From Meghimatium bilineatum (taxonomy: Eukaryota > Mollusca > Gastropoda > Stylommatophora > Philomycidae): DNA of 64,000 nt. Positions 1-13,900 of this stretch are shown piece by piece (the first letter of the stretch is position 1; every line of letters starts with the position of its first letter). The notes beneath the pieces were generated by a model that was given only the letters and a program-made list of their open reading frames with translations, was not told the DNA's origin and did not search any database. The translations under genes and the position numbers were made by a program. The DNA lies in contig CM067306.1 in the NCBI GenBank assembly GCA_034231615.1, positions 41,836,761 through 41,900,760 on the forward strand, given 5' to 3'.

Positions 1-1450
1 CTTTTTTCACTTGTTTTCTAATACCAAAATATGCCAAAATATATGGAACACAAAACAATGGCCCACTGAGTGGACACAATCACTAATAATACAAATTCCC
101 AAGAAAGGAAATTTGAAAGTCTGTACAAATTACAGAACAATTAGCCTTATAACACACCCCAGTAAAGTGAAGCTCAAAATACTACTTAACAGAATAAAAC
201 ACAAGTCAGAAGAAATAATTGCAGAAGAACAAGCTGGCTTCAGAGCAAACAGAAGCACTGTTGAACAAATATTTAACATCCGAACACTAATCGAAAAACA
301 TATTCAGCACCAACGTGATCTATACCACAACTTCATTGACTTTACAAAGGCCTTTGATCATGTTTGGCATGATGGTCTGTGGCACATACTGAGGAAATTT
401 AATTTTGACACCACAATTATAGAAATTATTGAAGCTCTGTACGAAAATGCAAATAGTGCTGTCTTGTCACACAATACAATTTGAGAGTTCTTCAAAACAA
501 TTGTGGGAGTTCGACAGGGATGCATAATGTCCCCAGTACTTTTTAACATATACTTAGAGCACATCATACAAGAGACATTGCATGATTACAACACGTCTAT
601 ATCGATTGTAGGTCGCCCTATTTGCAACTTGCGTTTCGCTGATGATATTGATCTTATAGCTAGGTCAGAACAATCATTGCAAGAATTAACATCAAAGTTA
701 GAAAAAGTTACCAGCAAGTACGGAATGGAAATCAATTCAGATAAGAGCAAAATCTTGGTAAACAGCAGAGACACAGAAAACCAGACTAATATCATGATGA
801 ATGGACATAAGCTTGAAGAGGTGAATACCTTCAAATACCTCGGATCCAGTATATACAGCGATGGTAAATGCAAAGCAGAACTAAAAATAAGGCTGGAGAT
901 GGCTTTAGCGTCCTTGTCAAGGCTAACTGTGATTTGGAAAAGCAACATCAGTGTTGGAGTGAAAATCAAACAGTATAGGTCGCTGGTGCTTTCTGTTGTG
1001 TTGTATGGTTGTGAGAGTTGGACACTCACTGCGGACATGGAGAGAAGATTACAGGCTTTCGAGTATAAATGCTACAGAAGAATTCTACGAATTTCTTATA
1101 GGGAACATAAGACCAATGTGTACGTAAGAAATAAAGTAGAGATGTGTGCAGGTGTCCAGGAGCCATTGCTTTCAATAGTGAAACGATCGAAAACTAGCAT
1201 GGTTCGGACATGTATGCAGGCACGATTCCTTGTCAAAAACAATACTGCAGGGAACTGTCGAGGGTGGAAGAAGCAGAGGGGGACAAATAAAGACATGGAC
1301 AGACAACATCAAGGAATGGACAGGGCTAGATATTTCCACACTCATCCGCATCGCTGAGGATAGAATTCGCTGGAGGACTGTGTGCTGAAGCTTCCAATGT
1401 GGTACCCCTACGACCCTGAAGGGTTATGGGTTTTATTGATTGATTTGAAT
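1..1450 (+). pseudogene. LINE reverse transcriptase remnant, TTGATT-tail family
   Basis: The reading frame from 11 shows reverse-transcriptase motifs in order: 'AGFRANRSTVEQIFNIR', 'FIDFTKAFDHVWHDGLWH', 'GVRQGCIMSPVLFNIYLE', 'RFADDIDLIARSEQSLQEL' (catalytic FADD), 'FKYLGSSI' and 'LYGCESWTL'. A TGA at 482-484 stands where a Gly codon (GGA) is expected. One extra base near 1184-1190 shifts the frame, so the C-terminus continues in another frame ('KLAWFGHVCRHDSLSKTILQ'). The 3' end is 'accctgaagggttatgggtt' followed by TTGATT repeats. The 5' part lies outside the window. Dead copy; other 3' ends of this family occur at 13098, 18475, 37876, 49090, 51243 and 63165. Confidence 0.88.
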
Positions 1451-1622
1451 ACTAAATATCATCTTTTATTTGGAGTAGGGGAGAGTTCATGTTTTATTTG
1501 GAGTAGGGGTGGGTTATTTTGAAAAAAAAGTGTATTAAAATATTTTTTTAAACCTAAAGTTTAAATATTAATACACAATTTCAAAGATAGTTGTAATAAA
1601 TATTCCATATTTTATGTTGCAG

Positions 1623-1908
1623 GACACATGGCAGAATTCCGCTGCATAGTTGATGGAGTTCCTACACCAAAAGTTGAGTGGTCTAAAGGAAAATGGATGA
1701 AAATCCAAGATGGAGGCAAATATAATGTTTATGTTGATGAAGCTACTGGGGAGCACGTCCTTCAAATGAAAGATATTAAGAATAAAGATGCTGGAACATA
1801 CACAGTGACAGCCACCAATGAACATGGGGCTGAACAAGCCCCAGCAACTCTCATTGTTACTGACAAGGAGGAGGATGCTGCTGACTGGAAATCACAGCTT
1901 AAACACAG
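1623..1908 (+). CDS. Exon 1: C-terminal part of Ig domain 1 and start of linker
   Basis: The exon starts after 'tatgttgcag' in phase 1 and ends 'cacag|gtaag' in phase 2. It opens inside an Ig domain at strand B ('[11 protein letters not shown]'), so the domain's first residues must lie in an exon upstream of the window. The 'KVEW' tryptophan, a '[11 protein letters not shown]' strand E and '[14 protein letters not shown]' F-G hairpin follow. This Ig resembles the twitchin/projectin N-terminal type. After the domain comes an acidic linker ending 'DWKSQLKH', which continues into exon 2. Confidence 0.93.
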
Positions 1909-4900
1909 GTAAGTTGTTTTGATAATATAGTTCTAGCAGCAATTCATCTTCTGTTGCACTCTTTGTTTAGGATACCCAATAGAATATATTATCTTTGGTT
2001 GACAGATAGTTCGAACTATTTATGACCAAAGGTTCAGTAAAAATGGCAAACTTCTAAATTGTGTAAAAAATAAAATAATCTGATAACATAACACAACCTT
2101 CAATTCAGGGAAATACAATTAAATGTTATATTTCTAGTAACTCCTTCTTTGAGATTAGGTTGATGTTGATGAAATAATTCCAATAGCCGTGATCACATAA
2201 CTCTTAACAGCCCATAGCCTTTCAGAAAATGTCCAGTGTGGCAATATCCCAGGATCATAACACCCTTCTAGGTACACAATACACAGATTTGTTGATCCAT
2301 CTGCAGTAATGGCACATCTAGCATTTTCAATCACCTAGAACTCTATCACAAAAAGACAAAGATGCTATCACCACTGGACTGCATGACCTCATCATCTATG
2401 AGGATCAGTTGATAGAAGGCAAAATTACTAAATCAAGACAAGACATTTAGTGACGAAAATGTTTTCATAGGTCACATTTTACAGGCTATCAGCCTTTACT
2501 GGAAAGAATTAGCCCTATTTTAGCACCCTAAACTAGAAGTCCAGTCTGGGTTGTCATAAAGATGATAAGATTATGCTATATTCTGTTACTTAGTTTTTTT
2601 TTTACAGCAGTAATGAGATAAACAATTTGACTAAAAACAATATTATTTGTATGTGTGGTTTTTCTTATTTTCATCAAATTTATGCAAGAAAATGTCCAAA
2701 TGGCCATTCTATTTCAGTGACATATCCTTTCTTAGAATGTGATCTTCTTTATGAATGTTATGAATTCACAATTCTGGGTGAACTGACCTGCCGCAGCCAA
2801 GGCTGTTTTTCCATAATTTGAGATATCTCTTATCCATTGTTGACTCGGGTGACCCTTATCTCTGTTACCAGCAACCGTACCTCCTGTTGTTAATTTTTCC
2901 ATGCTGTTATGACTTTATAAGGCCAAGAAACCTCAACTTTCTTGTTATAATGTTGTTTATGAGCCAACTCTCTCCAATGTTTAGTCACTACTGTTTATGA
3001 CCAAATTTTTTGAATTCTTCTTACTTCTTGATTCATCTTTTTCACTTTCCATGGTATTCTTAAATGGCCAACCTATCTGTTCTCTCATTACCCTTAACTT
3101 CTGATTATTCTGGCACAAAAATAAATGTCACTTTACTTTATACACACTGGAATTCTTCACTGCATCCAGCCACTGTTCCCAAATGTACCCCACCTGCACT
3201 ATCATGCTCATCGAGTATACAGGCATGTGTCACATTCTGCGAGCACACCCATTTCAAAGCTTTGGTTACTGCCAAAATCTCCATTGTCATGCTGCTTGTC
3301 GTCTGAGTGAATGCACCACATTCCTCTCTGATGGTCTTCCCTCACCTTTGAGCCATGAAGGCTCAGGCACTCCAGATGTGTCTCTCAACCTACTTATCTA
3401 TATATATAATCATATCACCCTCCCTGGAATTCTCATCGATCAGAGTGAGCACCTTCGACTCCACCATTGTCGGACACCATCTCCTGCATTCTCTGTTGAG
3501 TGTTATTATTATTTTGAAGGCTGTTGGACACTATGAGGGCTCCATTCCATGTCAGGTAGCATATCCTCCAATCTGTACACACTCTGTATAATATTTTCTG
3601 CGTACCCCATCCACGATGTTTCATTTCTTAAGTCGACTGTCTTTCACTTTGAGAATTTCAGGGTGTAGAGGGTGCTCTTTATCAGCGGTGATTTGTAAGT
3701 AGTCCAGAGCACTGCACATTTGTATTCTTTGCTCTGCAGTTGGACAATTAAGTAAGTAATGCATAGACCATGCCGAAGTATATATCTTACACCCCAAAAT
3801 GATTCACATTTCCTCATTCTGGATTCATTCTATCCAATCTTTCTATATGAGTCTGACTCAGTGTCAGAATTGCCAGCACGTACTCTACCACTGCTACCAC
3901 TAATCCCTGATACAGCAGAAATAGCAGCCTCTGTTCACACTGAGAAGCAGCCATAACTTTCATCGCTGCAAAAACTTTATAAGCCTTTACAATGTGGTCA
4001 ACATGATCTTTGAAACTCAACTGCAATCCAACAAGTAATCACCCCCAAGTACTTAATTGTGCTGGTACTCTTGAGGACATGGATATGTTTGCTATTTGAT
4101 TATTCAGGGAAAACCATGTTATCAATACTTTTGATGGATTAACAAAAGCTCCAGAATTTCTGATGAGGTCTGAATGGGGACTTTATATGTTTGTTTAACA
4201 TTGAGAATGATTTTCTTAAATTATTTTTTATATCAAATGATAATATGAAGCCTTGTTGCTCACCTGTGTCCTCAACAGAGAGGTGGCCCACATGGAGCTA
4301 CCAGATGATGAGACTCATTGGCAGATTGATCTAAAACATGTAGAAATACAGGAAGCTAAGTCTCCATCTCCTGAAAATAAACCAAAACCAGATGTTCCTG
4401 AATTTGATAGAATTGAGTACCACCCAGCTCCCAAACGAGAACGGCCAGAGGTTTGATATTAATTTTTTTAATGTGTTGTGGTTATTCTAGTTTTTATGAT
4501 AATTGTCAAATTTACCTATGTAAAAACTAGCATCTGTTCTGGATTAATTCAGCTGATTACTTCTGTGTTGTGTTAGTGTCATGATCAACATTACTAAGGC
4601 TCATATGTTATTGTTACTTTTCATCACTTGGTTAACAGTTATACTGTAGACACACTTATTATTATTTGTCAGGTTTAGTAAAGGTTAATTAGAGGGACAC
4701 CACACTACCTCCTCCCCCCCCCCCAGTTCCCCGCCAGCATGTTTTATAACCTTTGTCGGAGAGGAATGTTACCCTCTTTTTTGCTTGTTTTCTAATACTA
4801 AATGTTGGGTTATATTCTCCTGTGTGTAGTTTAAACCCCCATCCTCCCCAACATCCATTTATACACTTGATTTTTTCAGTGTGATGATTACTATATTGTT

Positions 4901-7900
4901 CTGGTGTCATCCCTACCTATAAACTGTGAAAATGATAATTCTGTAATTTAGTCAAAAAGTACATCTAAATTCAAGATGTTATACACAAATTATTTTATAG
5001 AGAGTACTTTTATCTAAAGTAAAAACACAAAGATTCTACATTTTAGTCAGTTGGTTGGTTGGTTGCTGATCCAGCGGTCCATGGGCTCATGCCCTTTGAC
5101 CTAATGCCATTAGATGGCATTATATTGCTGGGAAGTCTGTGGATTTTCTGCCCACCCCGGGACAGAGCCAGAGAATAACTATCACACCTCCAGGAAGGTA
5201 GGTTTAAACCTATGCACTGCTCCTAGCTACTGTAGCCAAGATAGGGTTCACTGTGCTCATTCCCCGCCACCAGTTGACTACTGGTTATGCCGAACTTCTC
5301 TATTGCTCCAGGAATGCAACCAAATGTTCAAGTCAAAAGGATTGTCACATCCTGAGTCACTGTGCCTCTATGATCGGCCTCAGCCATAGGAAAAACAGTG
5401 ATGTCAGTTTCCTCCTCCTCAGTGCTGCACAGTACATCTCTGGCTCCCTCCCAACCACAGAGGGTGCATACATATATATTCTGGCAAACATGTAAAACAT
5501 TTCAACAACAAAACAAAATCATAATTGTATAGATGACGTGCCATGAAGCTTCTATAAGAAGATAACCTCAATATAACGGCATGTCATCCACTAAGGTTTT
5601 CTGTTGCATGGATGGTATGTCTAGTGGGCCATTGGTGAGACCCACAGACGCAACCACATGCGTATTATAGTCAGTGAAACATCAGTATATTCTGTACACA
5701 ATACATATCATCTATTCTAGTTGACAGTATATTCTATACACAATACAGATCATCTGTACTAGTTGGCAAGTCATTATTATTCTTGTCATTATTATTGTAT
5801 TGTGTTGTTAGTTGTATATTATAAAAATGAATAACATATTCCAAACAATATTCTGTTAGTTTTCTTGGATAGTTTATGTTGCAATTTCATGTACTTATGT
5901 GCATGTCTGTTATCTGTTTCCAACAGCTAGAGGAAGCAGAACCAGTTACATTTGAAATCTCACATAGAGAGCAAGAAGATCTTGAGCATTTTGAGAGAGT
6001 CCACATACCTCTCACAGCATCTACTCAGGATTATGAGGAAGCAACTCTCGGATACACAAGGGCAGTCAAGTCGCAGGAGTTAGAGGAATCAGAAGAGCAA
6101 CAATATATGAGACAGAAAGCTAAAGTAAGTGACATTTCAATAGTTAAAACATAAAACATGGGTCTAGTTCATTCACTGATGTTAAACTTAGTTCTATATG
6201 TAAAGTGTCTGTAATGTTTTTATTATACAATTGTGGATGTCCTGGTCAATAGTGATGCAGTGACAAAAGATGAAGCTCCATTAACCATGGTTTGCTTTCA
6301 TATTGATGAAAGAGGTCAGTGGGCAGCGTGAGAAATTATGTTAAATAAGTTAAAACACACAGCTGATCTATTTTTCATCCCTGGTAGTCAATGATAGCCA
6401 TTCATCTCAACTGGGATGAAGATGATCATGTCTGGGGTGTGTTCCGCTATGACTAATGAGTCCAATGCATGCCTGGTTTTTCTACAGCACTCTGAGTATG
6501 TGTGAGAGGAGTCTGTGCGATATTCATCAACTCTTGACTTTCCTCTAGAATACTTTAGTTGTGCATCATTGTGTCTGAGCTTCGCTGCAGCTGCTGCATT
6601 ACTCATGACTGTGATCTTCTCTTGTGCAAGACTGTCCCATGAATTTGTGTCTCAACTTGAAGTAAACCATTTATATCTCAAGAGTCTTTTGAAAATGCTG
6701 CTTCTGTTCTCTGGCTTTGCAGGAGTCAGTCTAGAGTTCTCCATATAGCAATACTACTAGTGATTACTAGAAATATGACTGGTCACGTCCAGCTTTCAGT
6801 GGATCCAGCTTTCAGTGAAATTGGTAAAACACTGAATGCATTAGATCTTCTTATTCTGCGTTCATTCTCAAACTCCTGCAGATTAGCAGGATGTAGTCCG
6901 GAGAACGGAATGCGTTGTGTCATGGTTTACAGCATTGCTGAGATATCTGCGCCTTTCGGCCTGACACATCCAACTTCTGCAATGCTTTGGGTCACTGCCC
7001 CTATATGGGATGGGACAGCCAACTCCATCCCATAACCTCCTTAGACGCCTTTTACGACATGCGTGGAAGGTAAACAGTGTTGCTATTCTTTGCTCCCCTT
7101 TCGGGACCCGGCAACACACAGGTGAATGCATTAGATAATACCATTTAAGTTGAATGCATTAAGCTATTGGTGCAAATAAAAATATCAGCATATAAATTCA
7201 ACATCTGCATCTGTATTCTCTAGCCTTAGGCATGCTGTGCTTAATTTGTGCTTAAATCTGGAATTGATTTTCGAAATGTTACGCAATCGTTGGTGGCTGT
7301 TTTGAAAATGTGATAACTTCTTTGTTGTTAGATATTTAAATAACATTTGCACATATAGATAAAGAATTAAATTCTGCATATATTGGTGTAAGTTTTGTTT
7401 GTGTGTGTGTGTGATATGAGACGTGTGAGAAAATGATAAAGTCAAATTTATACCTGTCTAGATATAGGCCTACCATATTTTTGATCGATCGGTAAGCTGT
7501 GAAATCTGTTGAATATTATATATTTAACATAATGGAAACAATGTGGCATAATTTAATAATCACAAATGAAGAACTTACCTTTAAGAATTTTTACCTTTAC
7601 AGCTGTTTAATCATTGATTTCACTGGATACACTATTAACAAATAGTATAATAAACACAATTCACTGTCTTGTTGCTTCAACACGATGCAGACCACAAATT
7701 CCTTGAATTTCCATGTCAAAATCACTTCATATCGTTTTCTCCACCATTATAACAAAATGGCGACAAATTGTCTACCCACTGTTGCTATCACATTCTATCA
7801 AAAAGTTAAAAAAAATGTTCGTACGGTTTCGGGTTTAGCGAACTGGCCGATGAATTTCGACTTTAGTAATCAATATAGGCCACAATTCTGGTGAAATGCT

Positions 7901-10900
7901 TTACCCATTTTATAACCACAGCATGCTAAAGGCTAGATTACATCTTGTTTGCAGTCTAGTAGAGCCATTGCCTTGCTACACAAGAGATCTAGTGAGAGTT
8001 GCGAACAAACTAAACAAGTCATACAAATTATTAGTTTCTAAATTCACTTTACATTTTTATTAAAATTTATTTGTGAAACTGCTATATAAGTCTTTCATTT
8101 AACTTTTGATTTAACTGTAATAATACTTTAATTTAAAGCCATTCACATTTATCTCAAAACAGTGGCACTGGATTGTCCCTCTTCAAGACATGGCTGTCAA
8201 AGAAAGAGAATCAGCTAAGTTTGAGTGTGAGTTCTCAGTTCCCAATGTCAAAGTTATCTGGAAGGTCAAAGATCTGGAGGTGGAGTCTAGTCCCAAATAT
8301 GCCATTCAGTCAAATGTCAACTCCCACACCTTGTTGGTCAGCAAGTGCAGACCTGCAGATGCTGGTTCTGTGTCCTGCTCTTATGGAGACATCACTACAG
8401 AAGCTAAACTCACTGTTAAACGTAAGATGTTACTTTTTGTAGTGTTAACATGTGTTCAATTATTGTAAAAACAAAAGCAAAAAATGATTTGTTGCTATAT
8501 AGTAACAGTTTTATAGTTTATGTTATATGAAGGTCCTAAGATTATTATGGACAGAGAAATGATCCACCACAGATGTCTGCAAAGACCTGAATAGAAAACT
8601 AATTGCACTTCAAAACATGCAAGCTAACATATTTTGAGCACATAAAATACATAATGTTTTAGAAAGACTATTCATAGAAACAAAAGTTTTAGGGAAGAAA
8701 ATAAGAGGTCACCCAAGACATGGTGGTCACAAGATATCAAAGATCTTTTGAATATGACACTGAAAAAAGAAGAGAAGCTTGCATGAGAGGCTAACAGAGT
8801 GGCAGTGAGAACAAAGTTCTACATAGGTCATGCCACATAGAATAAAGCTATAGTTTTATGCAGTGCATTTGAAAGATTTTTATGCATTTGTAAGAGAAGA
8901 GAACTATAACATATAAAACATATGAGCAGTAAAAGGAGAAAATTAGAAATTCAGTGACGAAACTAAGTAATAACACCCAGAATATTAACTCACTGACTAC
9001 CATGATCGCACATTATGTGATCTACTTGCATTTACACTAAACTATTTTAGTCTCACCTCTTACAATCACAACTTTGGATGTCCACTATGAAGACAGATTT
9101 GGCAAATTTGTGATCAGCAACCACTTACTCGTAGTATATGGGTCATCTTTTGAAAAGATGTTTTGATCATTACCGTAGATCGACTCGACTTTCTAATAGA
9201 TAGTGTTAGACTTTGCTAAAAAAGCTTCACCAAAGGAGATTGTAAGAATACTAGTATTTTGCCCATTCACAATAATTCTAGAGATCTTCCCTCATGACTT
9301 TTGTCTGTTATTTTGTGATATTAGTTAGGGAGCAAATACTGTCATTAGTTTAATATCATAAGTGATCAAGGAAAGAAGCGAAAATTATTGTTTAAAAAAC
9401 AGCAAACAGAGTTGCAAAGCAGCAAACTTTAGATGCCAGTCAATAGTCATATATCTATTTATATTAGATATAAATATTTTTATTGTGACATTTAAAAAAA
9501 AACTTAGCTATAGGTATGTTTTATCAGAAACTTTCATCTATTATACTATGTATTTCTGCTCTTCAAGCAAGACAACAGACACATATTCTGAAAATGTTAT
9601 TAAATTCTGCACTTTTCGTGTATCAGGTGTACATCACTGTAAGTTTACAAATAAATAAATTAGTGCACAAAAACTAAATGTTACCACACTTTTAAGATGT
9701 TCACTTAATGGATGTAACTGTTCATAGCACCTTATGGAAATGTCTACAGTCAAGGGTTAAACAATAATAACCAAAATGATGTGTAATATGAGAGATTGAA
9801 CTGTACTTTATCTTTTAATATATGCAGCGGTGCCAGCAGACTTCACCATGATACTTAAAGACACAAAAGCCAAAGAAAATACAGATGCCACCTTCTCATG
9901 CACCACTAATGATGATGAATCTCCTGTTATGTGGTACATTGATGGAAAACCTCTCACACCCTCTGACAAGTACATCATTGACTCAGATGGTTCCGATCAC
10001 ACTCTTACCATTTGTGACCTCAAACCAGGAGATGACTGTGAAGTGACTGTAGTTATTGGAGACAACTCTTCCTCTGCCAGATTGGCTGTTCAGAGTAAGC
10101 AGATACAACACTTGTGTTACATAGCAGTAGACATGACCATTGAAAGCACATAAACTCCATATTTGCACTGTTCATTGTAGCCTATAGGGAATATTATTTT
10201 GGGTATATCTTTCTATAACTGATGGCATGTTGAGTGATGTGGTCAGTCTCACTCTGCTCTTCTTTCCTTTTTCTATAATTATTCTGACACATATTTCTTA
10301 AAGATGTATTGACCAGTGAGTCTTTTGTGATTTAAAGTTTGCACTCTTGATTATCATTGGTAATGATCATAACCTTACCATTTTTTGGTCAAATCCAGTG
10401 AAGTGTTATAAAAATACACCATATATAAATGTGTATGAAACAATTTAATATTTCTCATTAGGTCTAAGCTCTTTCAGCACCAAATGTGGTGTATATGTCA
10501 GTAACCAGTACTGTTCAGTTAATTTTCTAGTGTGATTCTTTCATGATCCATAATTATTCCCTCTCTGATGGAACAAAGAGATCTTTGGTCTTCCTGTTTT
10601 ATTTATCACCTAGTATCCATATTATCTCTTTAACTCCAGAAATTTACTAAATTAAAGCAGACCAATTCTACCAGTACACCGCTAAAGCAGCAATTTTTAT
10701 TGTTTCGTCAAATACATTGCCGCAAAGTAATAAAATTATATATAAAATATCTGTATATAATTCTCATATAAAAGGTTAATATGAGAGGCCATTGTTAAGA
10801 GAGACAATTCCTTATCAAAGATGAGTTATCCAGCATTGGATGAAGTAAATTGAAACAGCATTAAATATTTTCCTAGATGAACATGGTTATGTTTGATATT

Positions 10901-13900
10901 TCTGTTTCTAATTATACCATTTTTTGAGCTAATACAGTTGATATATTTCTTACATAATTAGTGGATATTTATATTTCACTTAGAACACATTTTTCTAGGA
11001 AAAATAGTAGTTTTATATGAAAATATTGTCTGAAATGTAACTTTTATCTTCTTTCCTAGAAATTGAAGCTGACTTCTTGATACCATTGAAAGACAAGATT
11101 GCCAAAGAACATTCTAATGTGGAGTTTGAATGTACTCTCACTATGCCTGTAACTGCTGACAGAGTTCAATGGTTTAGTAAAGGACAAAAGATCGAACCCG
11201 ATTCCCCTCACTTTGAGACTGTTGTTGATGGCAATAAGTTGAAGCTTATAATACACACAGTTGAGATTGTTGATGCTGGGGAAGTGACAGTTGTAGTTGA
11301 TGGTAGGACTAGCAAGGCACATCTTAATGTTGAAGGTAAGTGGTCATCAATGTTTTCCTGTCCTGCTGTAATATATTTAGGAACTACAATCAAATGTGAT
11401 AATTTATCAGTTTTACCTTCACAGTGAGTGTATCTAAGTGGCAGTTTTATCTGCTTGCTGTAATTACAGAGTGAATATGTTCATTCTTTAATATTTATTG
11501 TAAATAAGTGATAAAGTGTTTATGACACATGACCACTGATTTTTCAGTTGGTAATGCTTGGTCTAATTTATTTGGCAATTTATGATTCAGTAGTGCAAAT
11601 ATACTGTATGACTGTGAGAGTTGGACAGTCACTGCAGATATGGAGAGATTTATATAATAATAGTAATAACAAAATCTATAACTTGTCAGGGTTATAGGGA
11701 TGTCACATTGAGGCATTTGGTGCAGAAATATTTCCATGCATCTCTATTATCCTGGGGAGTTTGGAAACTTCACACCCTGTCCAGTCCTCCAGTCTTTGAT
11801 ATTATTCAGTCAGCCTTGTCTTTCTCCCACCACTTGTTGTGCTTGTAGCCTTCATAGCACCTTGGAGAACAATTTTTATCATCGAGGAATGCCTAATCTT
11901 TGTGTTCATACCATCGGAATTTATGAAGTTTCACAACACTAACAGTGGTTCTTGTTGACTTACTAATACATTAATCCTATCATGCACAAACACATTTGTC
12001 TTATGTTCTCTGTAACAGATACCTAACACACATATATATCACCTATTGTCAATTTATTGCATATAGCATTTTTTCTTTCTTTCTAAGTCTGTAGCTAGAG
12101 TCAAGGTCTCACAGCCAGATAGAAATATTGACAAAATTAAAGATTTATAAAAGTTAATCTTAATATGGGTAGTGATCCTGCTTTTCCAAATGATAGTTAT
12201 TCTTGTCATGGCAACCATGGCCATTGTCAGTCTTTCTTAACTTTAACTGTTCATTCACTATCACCACTAATCTGGGCTCCCAGATAAATAACATTGAAAC
12301 CTCATCAAGCCTTCGATTGTTAAACTTTATGTTGGTTGGGACTACCTTAGTACTCCTATTCACCAAAATTGTATTCCTTTCTGCATTGATTTCCATGCCA
12401 AGTTTTTTTCTACATAGTTCCAGTTTTGTTGTTAACTCGTGTAGTTCTGCCTCTATTGTCACCATTGGATCGATATCAGTGAAGCAGAGATTAGAAATTT
12501 GGCGACCTCCAATTGATATTGTTGAATGGAATTCCTCTAACACTTCTCTTATGATTGCTTCTAGGTAGTTGTTAAATAATGTTGAGTCCATGTTGTCACC
12601 ATGTTGAAATAATGGTGAAAGTAAGCATCCTTGTCGCATACCAACATTAGTCTATGAGTCTAAGTCTATGAATACGACACTTTTGAATCTTTATATATTG
12701 CCTCTATGATGAAGAGAGACGGATACAGGTTTTTGAATGCTAGTGTTTTAGAAGAATTTTGCTCATTTTCTATAGAGAGCATAAGATAAATGTTTGCATA
12801 AGAAATAAAGTAGAGAATCTCATAGGTTTACAAGAATCACTACTTTCAATAGTAAAACGATGTAAACCTGCATTGTTTGAACATGTATGTTGACATGATT
12901 CCCTGACAAAAACGATATTGCAGGGTACAGATGACAGTGGAAGAAGTAGAGGAGAACAAAAAGAATCATGGCAATACAATATCAAAAAATGGAAAGGTCA
13001 AGATTTTTCAGTGCTCATCTGCATCTCTGGGAATAGAAATCACTGAAGGATTCTGTGTGTATGTTGACTTATTCCATGATGGGTTATATGTTTTACGAAT
13101 TACAGAACCATTAGCCTTATAATGCTCCCCAGTAGAGTGATGCTCAAAATGATACTTAACAAGGGGGAAGAAGCAGACAAGGGCAAATAAAGGCATAGAC
13201 AGACAATATCAAGGAATGGACAGGACAAGATATTTTCACACTCATCCGCATCGCTGAGGATAGAAATCGCTGGAATACTCTGTGTGCTGAAGCATCCAAT
13301 GTGGTACCCCTATGACTCTGAAGTGTTATGGGTTTATTGATTGATTGATTGATAGGTTTATGAATTGTTTGGTTTATTGCTTAGTCTCAATTTGTGTTTA
13401 TATGTGTAGGGCCTACCATTTTGTTAAGAGACCCATTGCTTCATCTTGATACTTTTTTTTCATCAGAAATTGAGGTGGAATTTACTGTACCATTAAAGGA
13501 TCAGATTGTCCCAGAACAGTCAAATGTAGAATTTACCTGTGTGCTCAATATTGATACTGATGTCTCATGGTACCTAGAAGGTGATAAACTTTCACCATCA
13601 CCCAAAGATGGCATTGATATCACTAAGGATGGACTTCAACATACACTCAGAATTGAAGATGTGTCTTCAGAGGACAATGGTGTTGTCAAGGTTTTGGCAA
13701 AGGGAAAATCATCTGAGGCCAAACTAGTGGTTGAAGAACTGGGTCCTGACTTTTTAGTTCCACTTAACGATGTATCTGTCACAGAGAAAGCAACAGCTGA
13801 AATGATGTGTGAACTTACAAAGGATGTACCAAAGGTAGGTGTAGTTTGTAGATAATGTATCAAAGCAATCATGAATAATTTTAAAAGCAATAGTGGAAAC

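Noticed and set aside
2627..3000. Short plus-strand open frames as exons
   Set aside because: No Ig or Fn3 pattern and no phase-compatible splice sites; overlaps reversed LINE debris.
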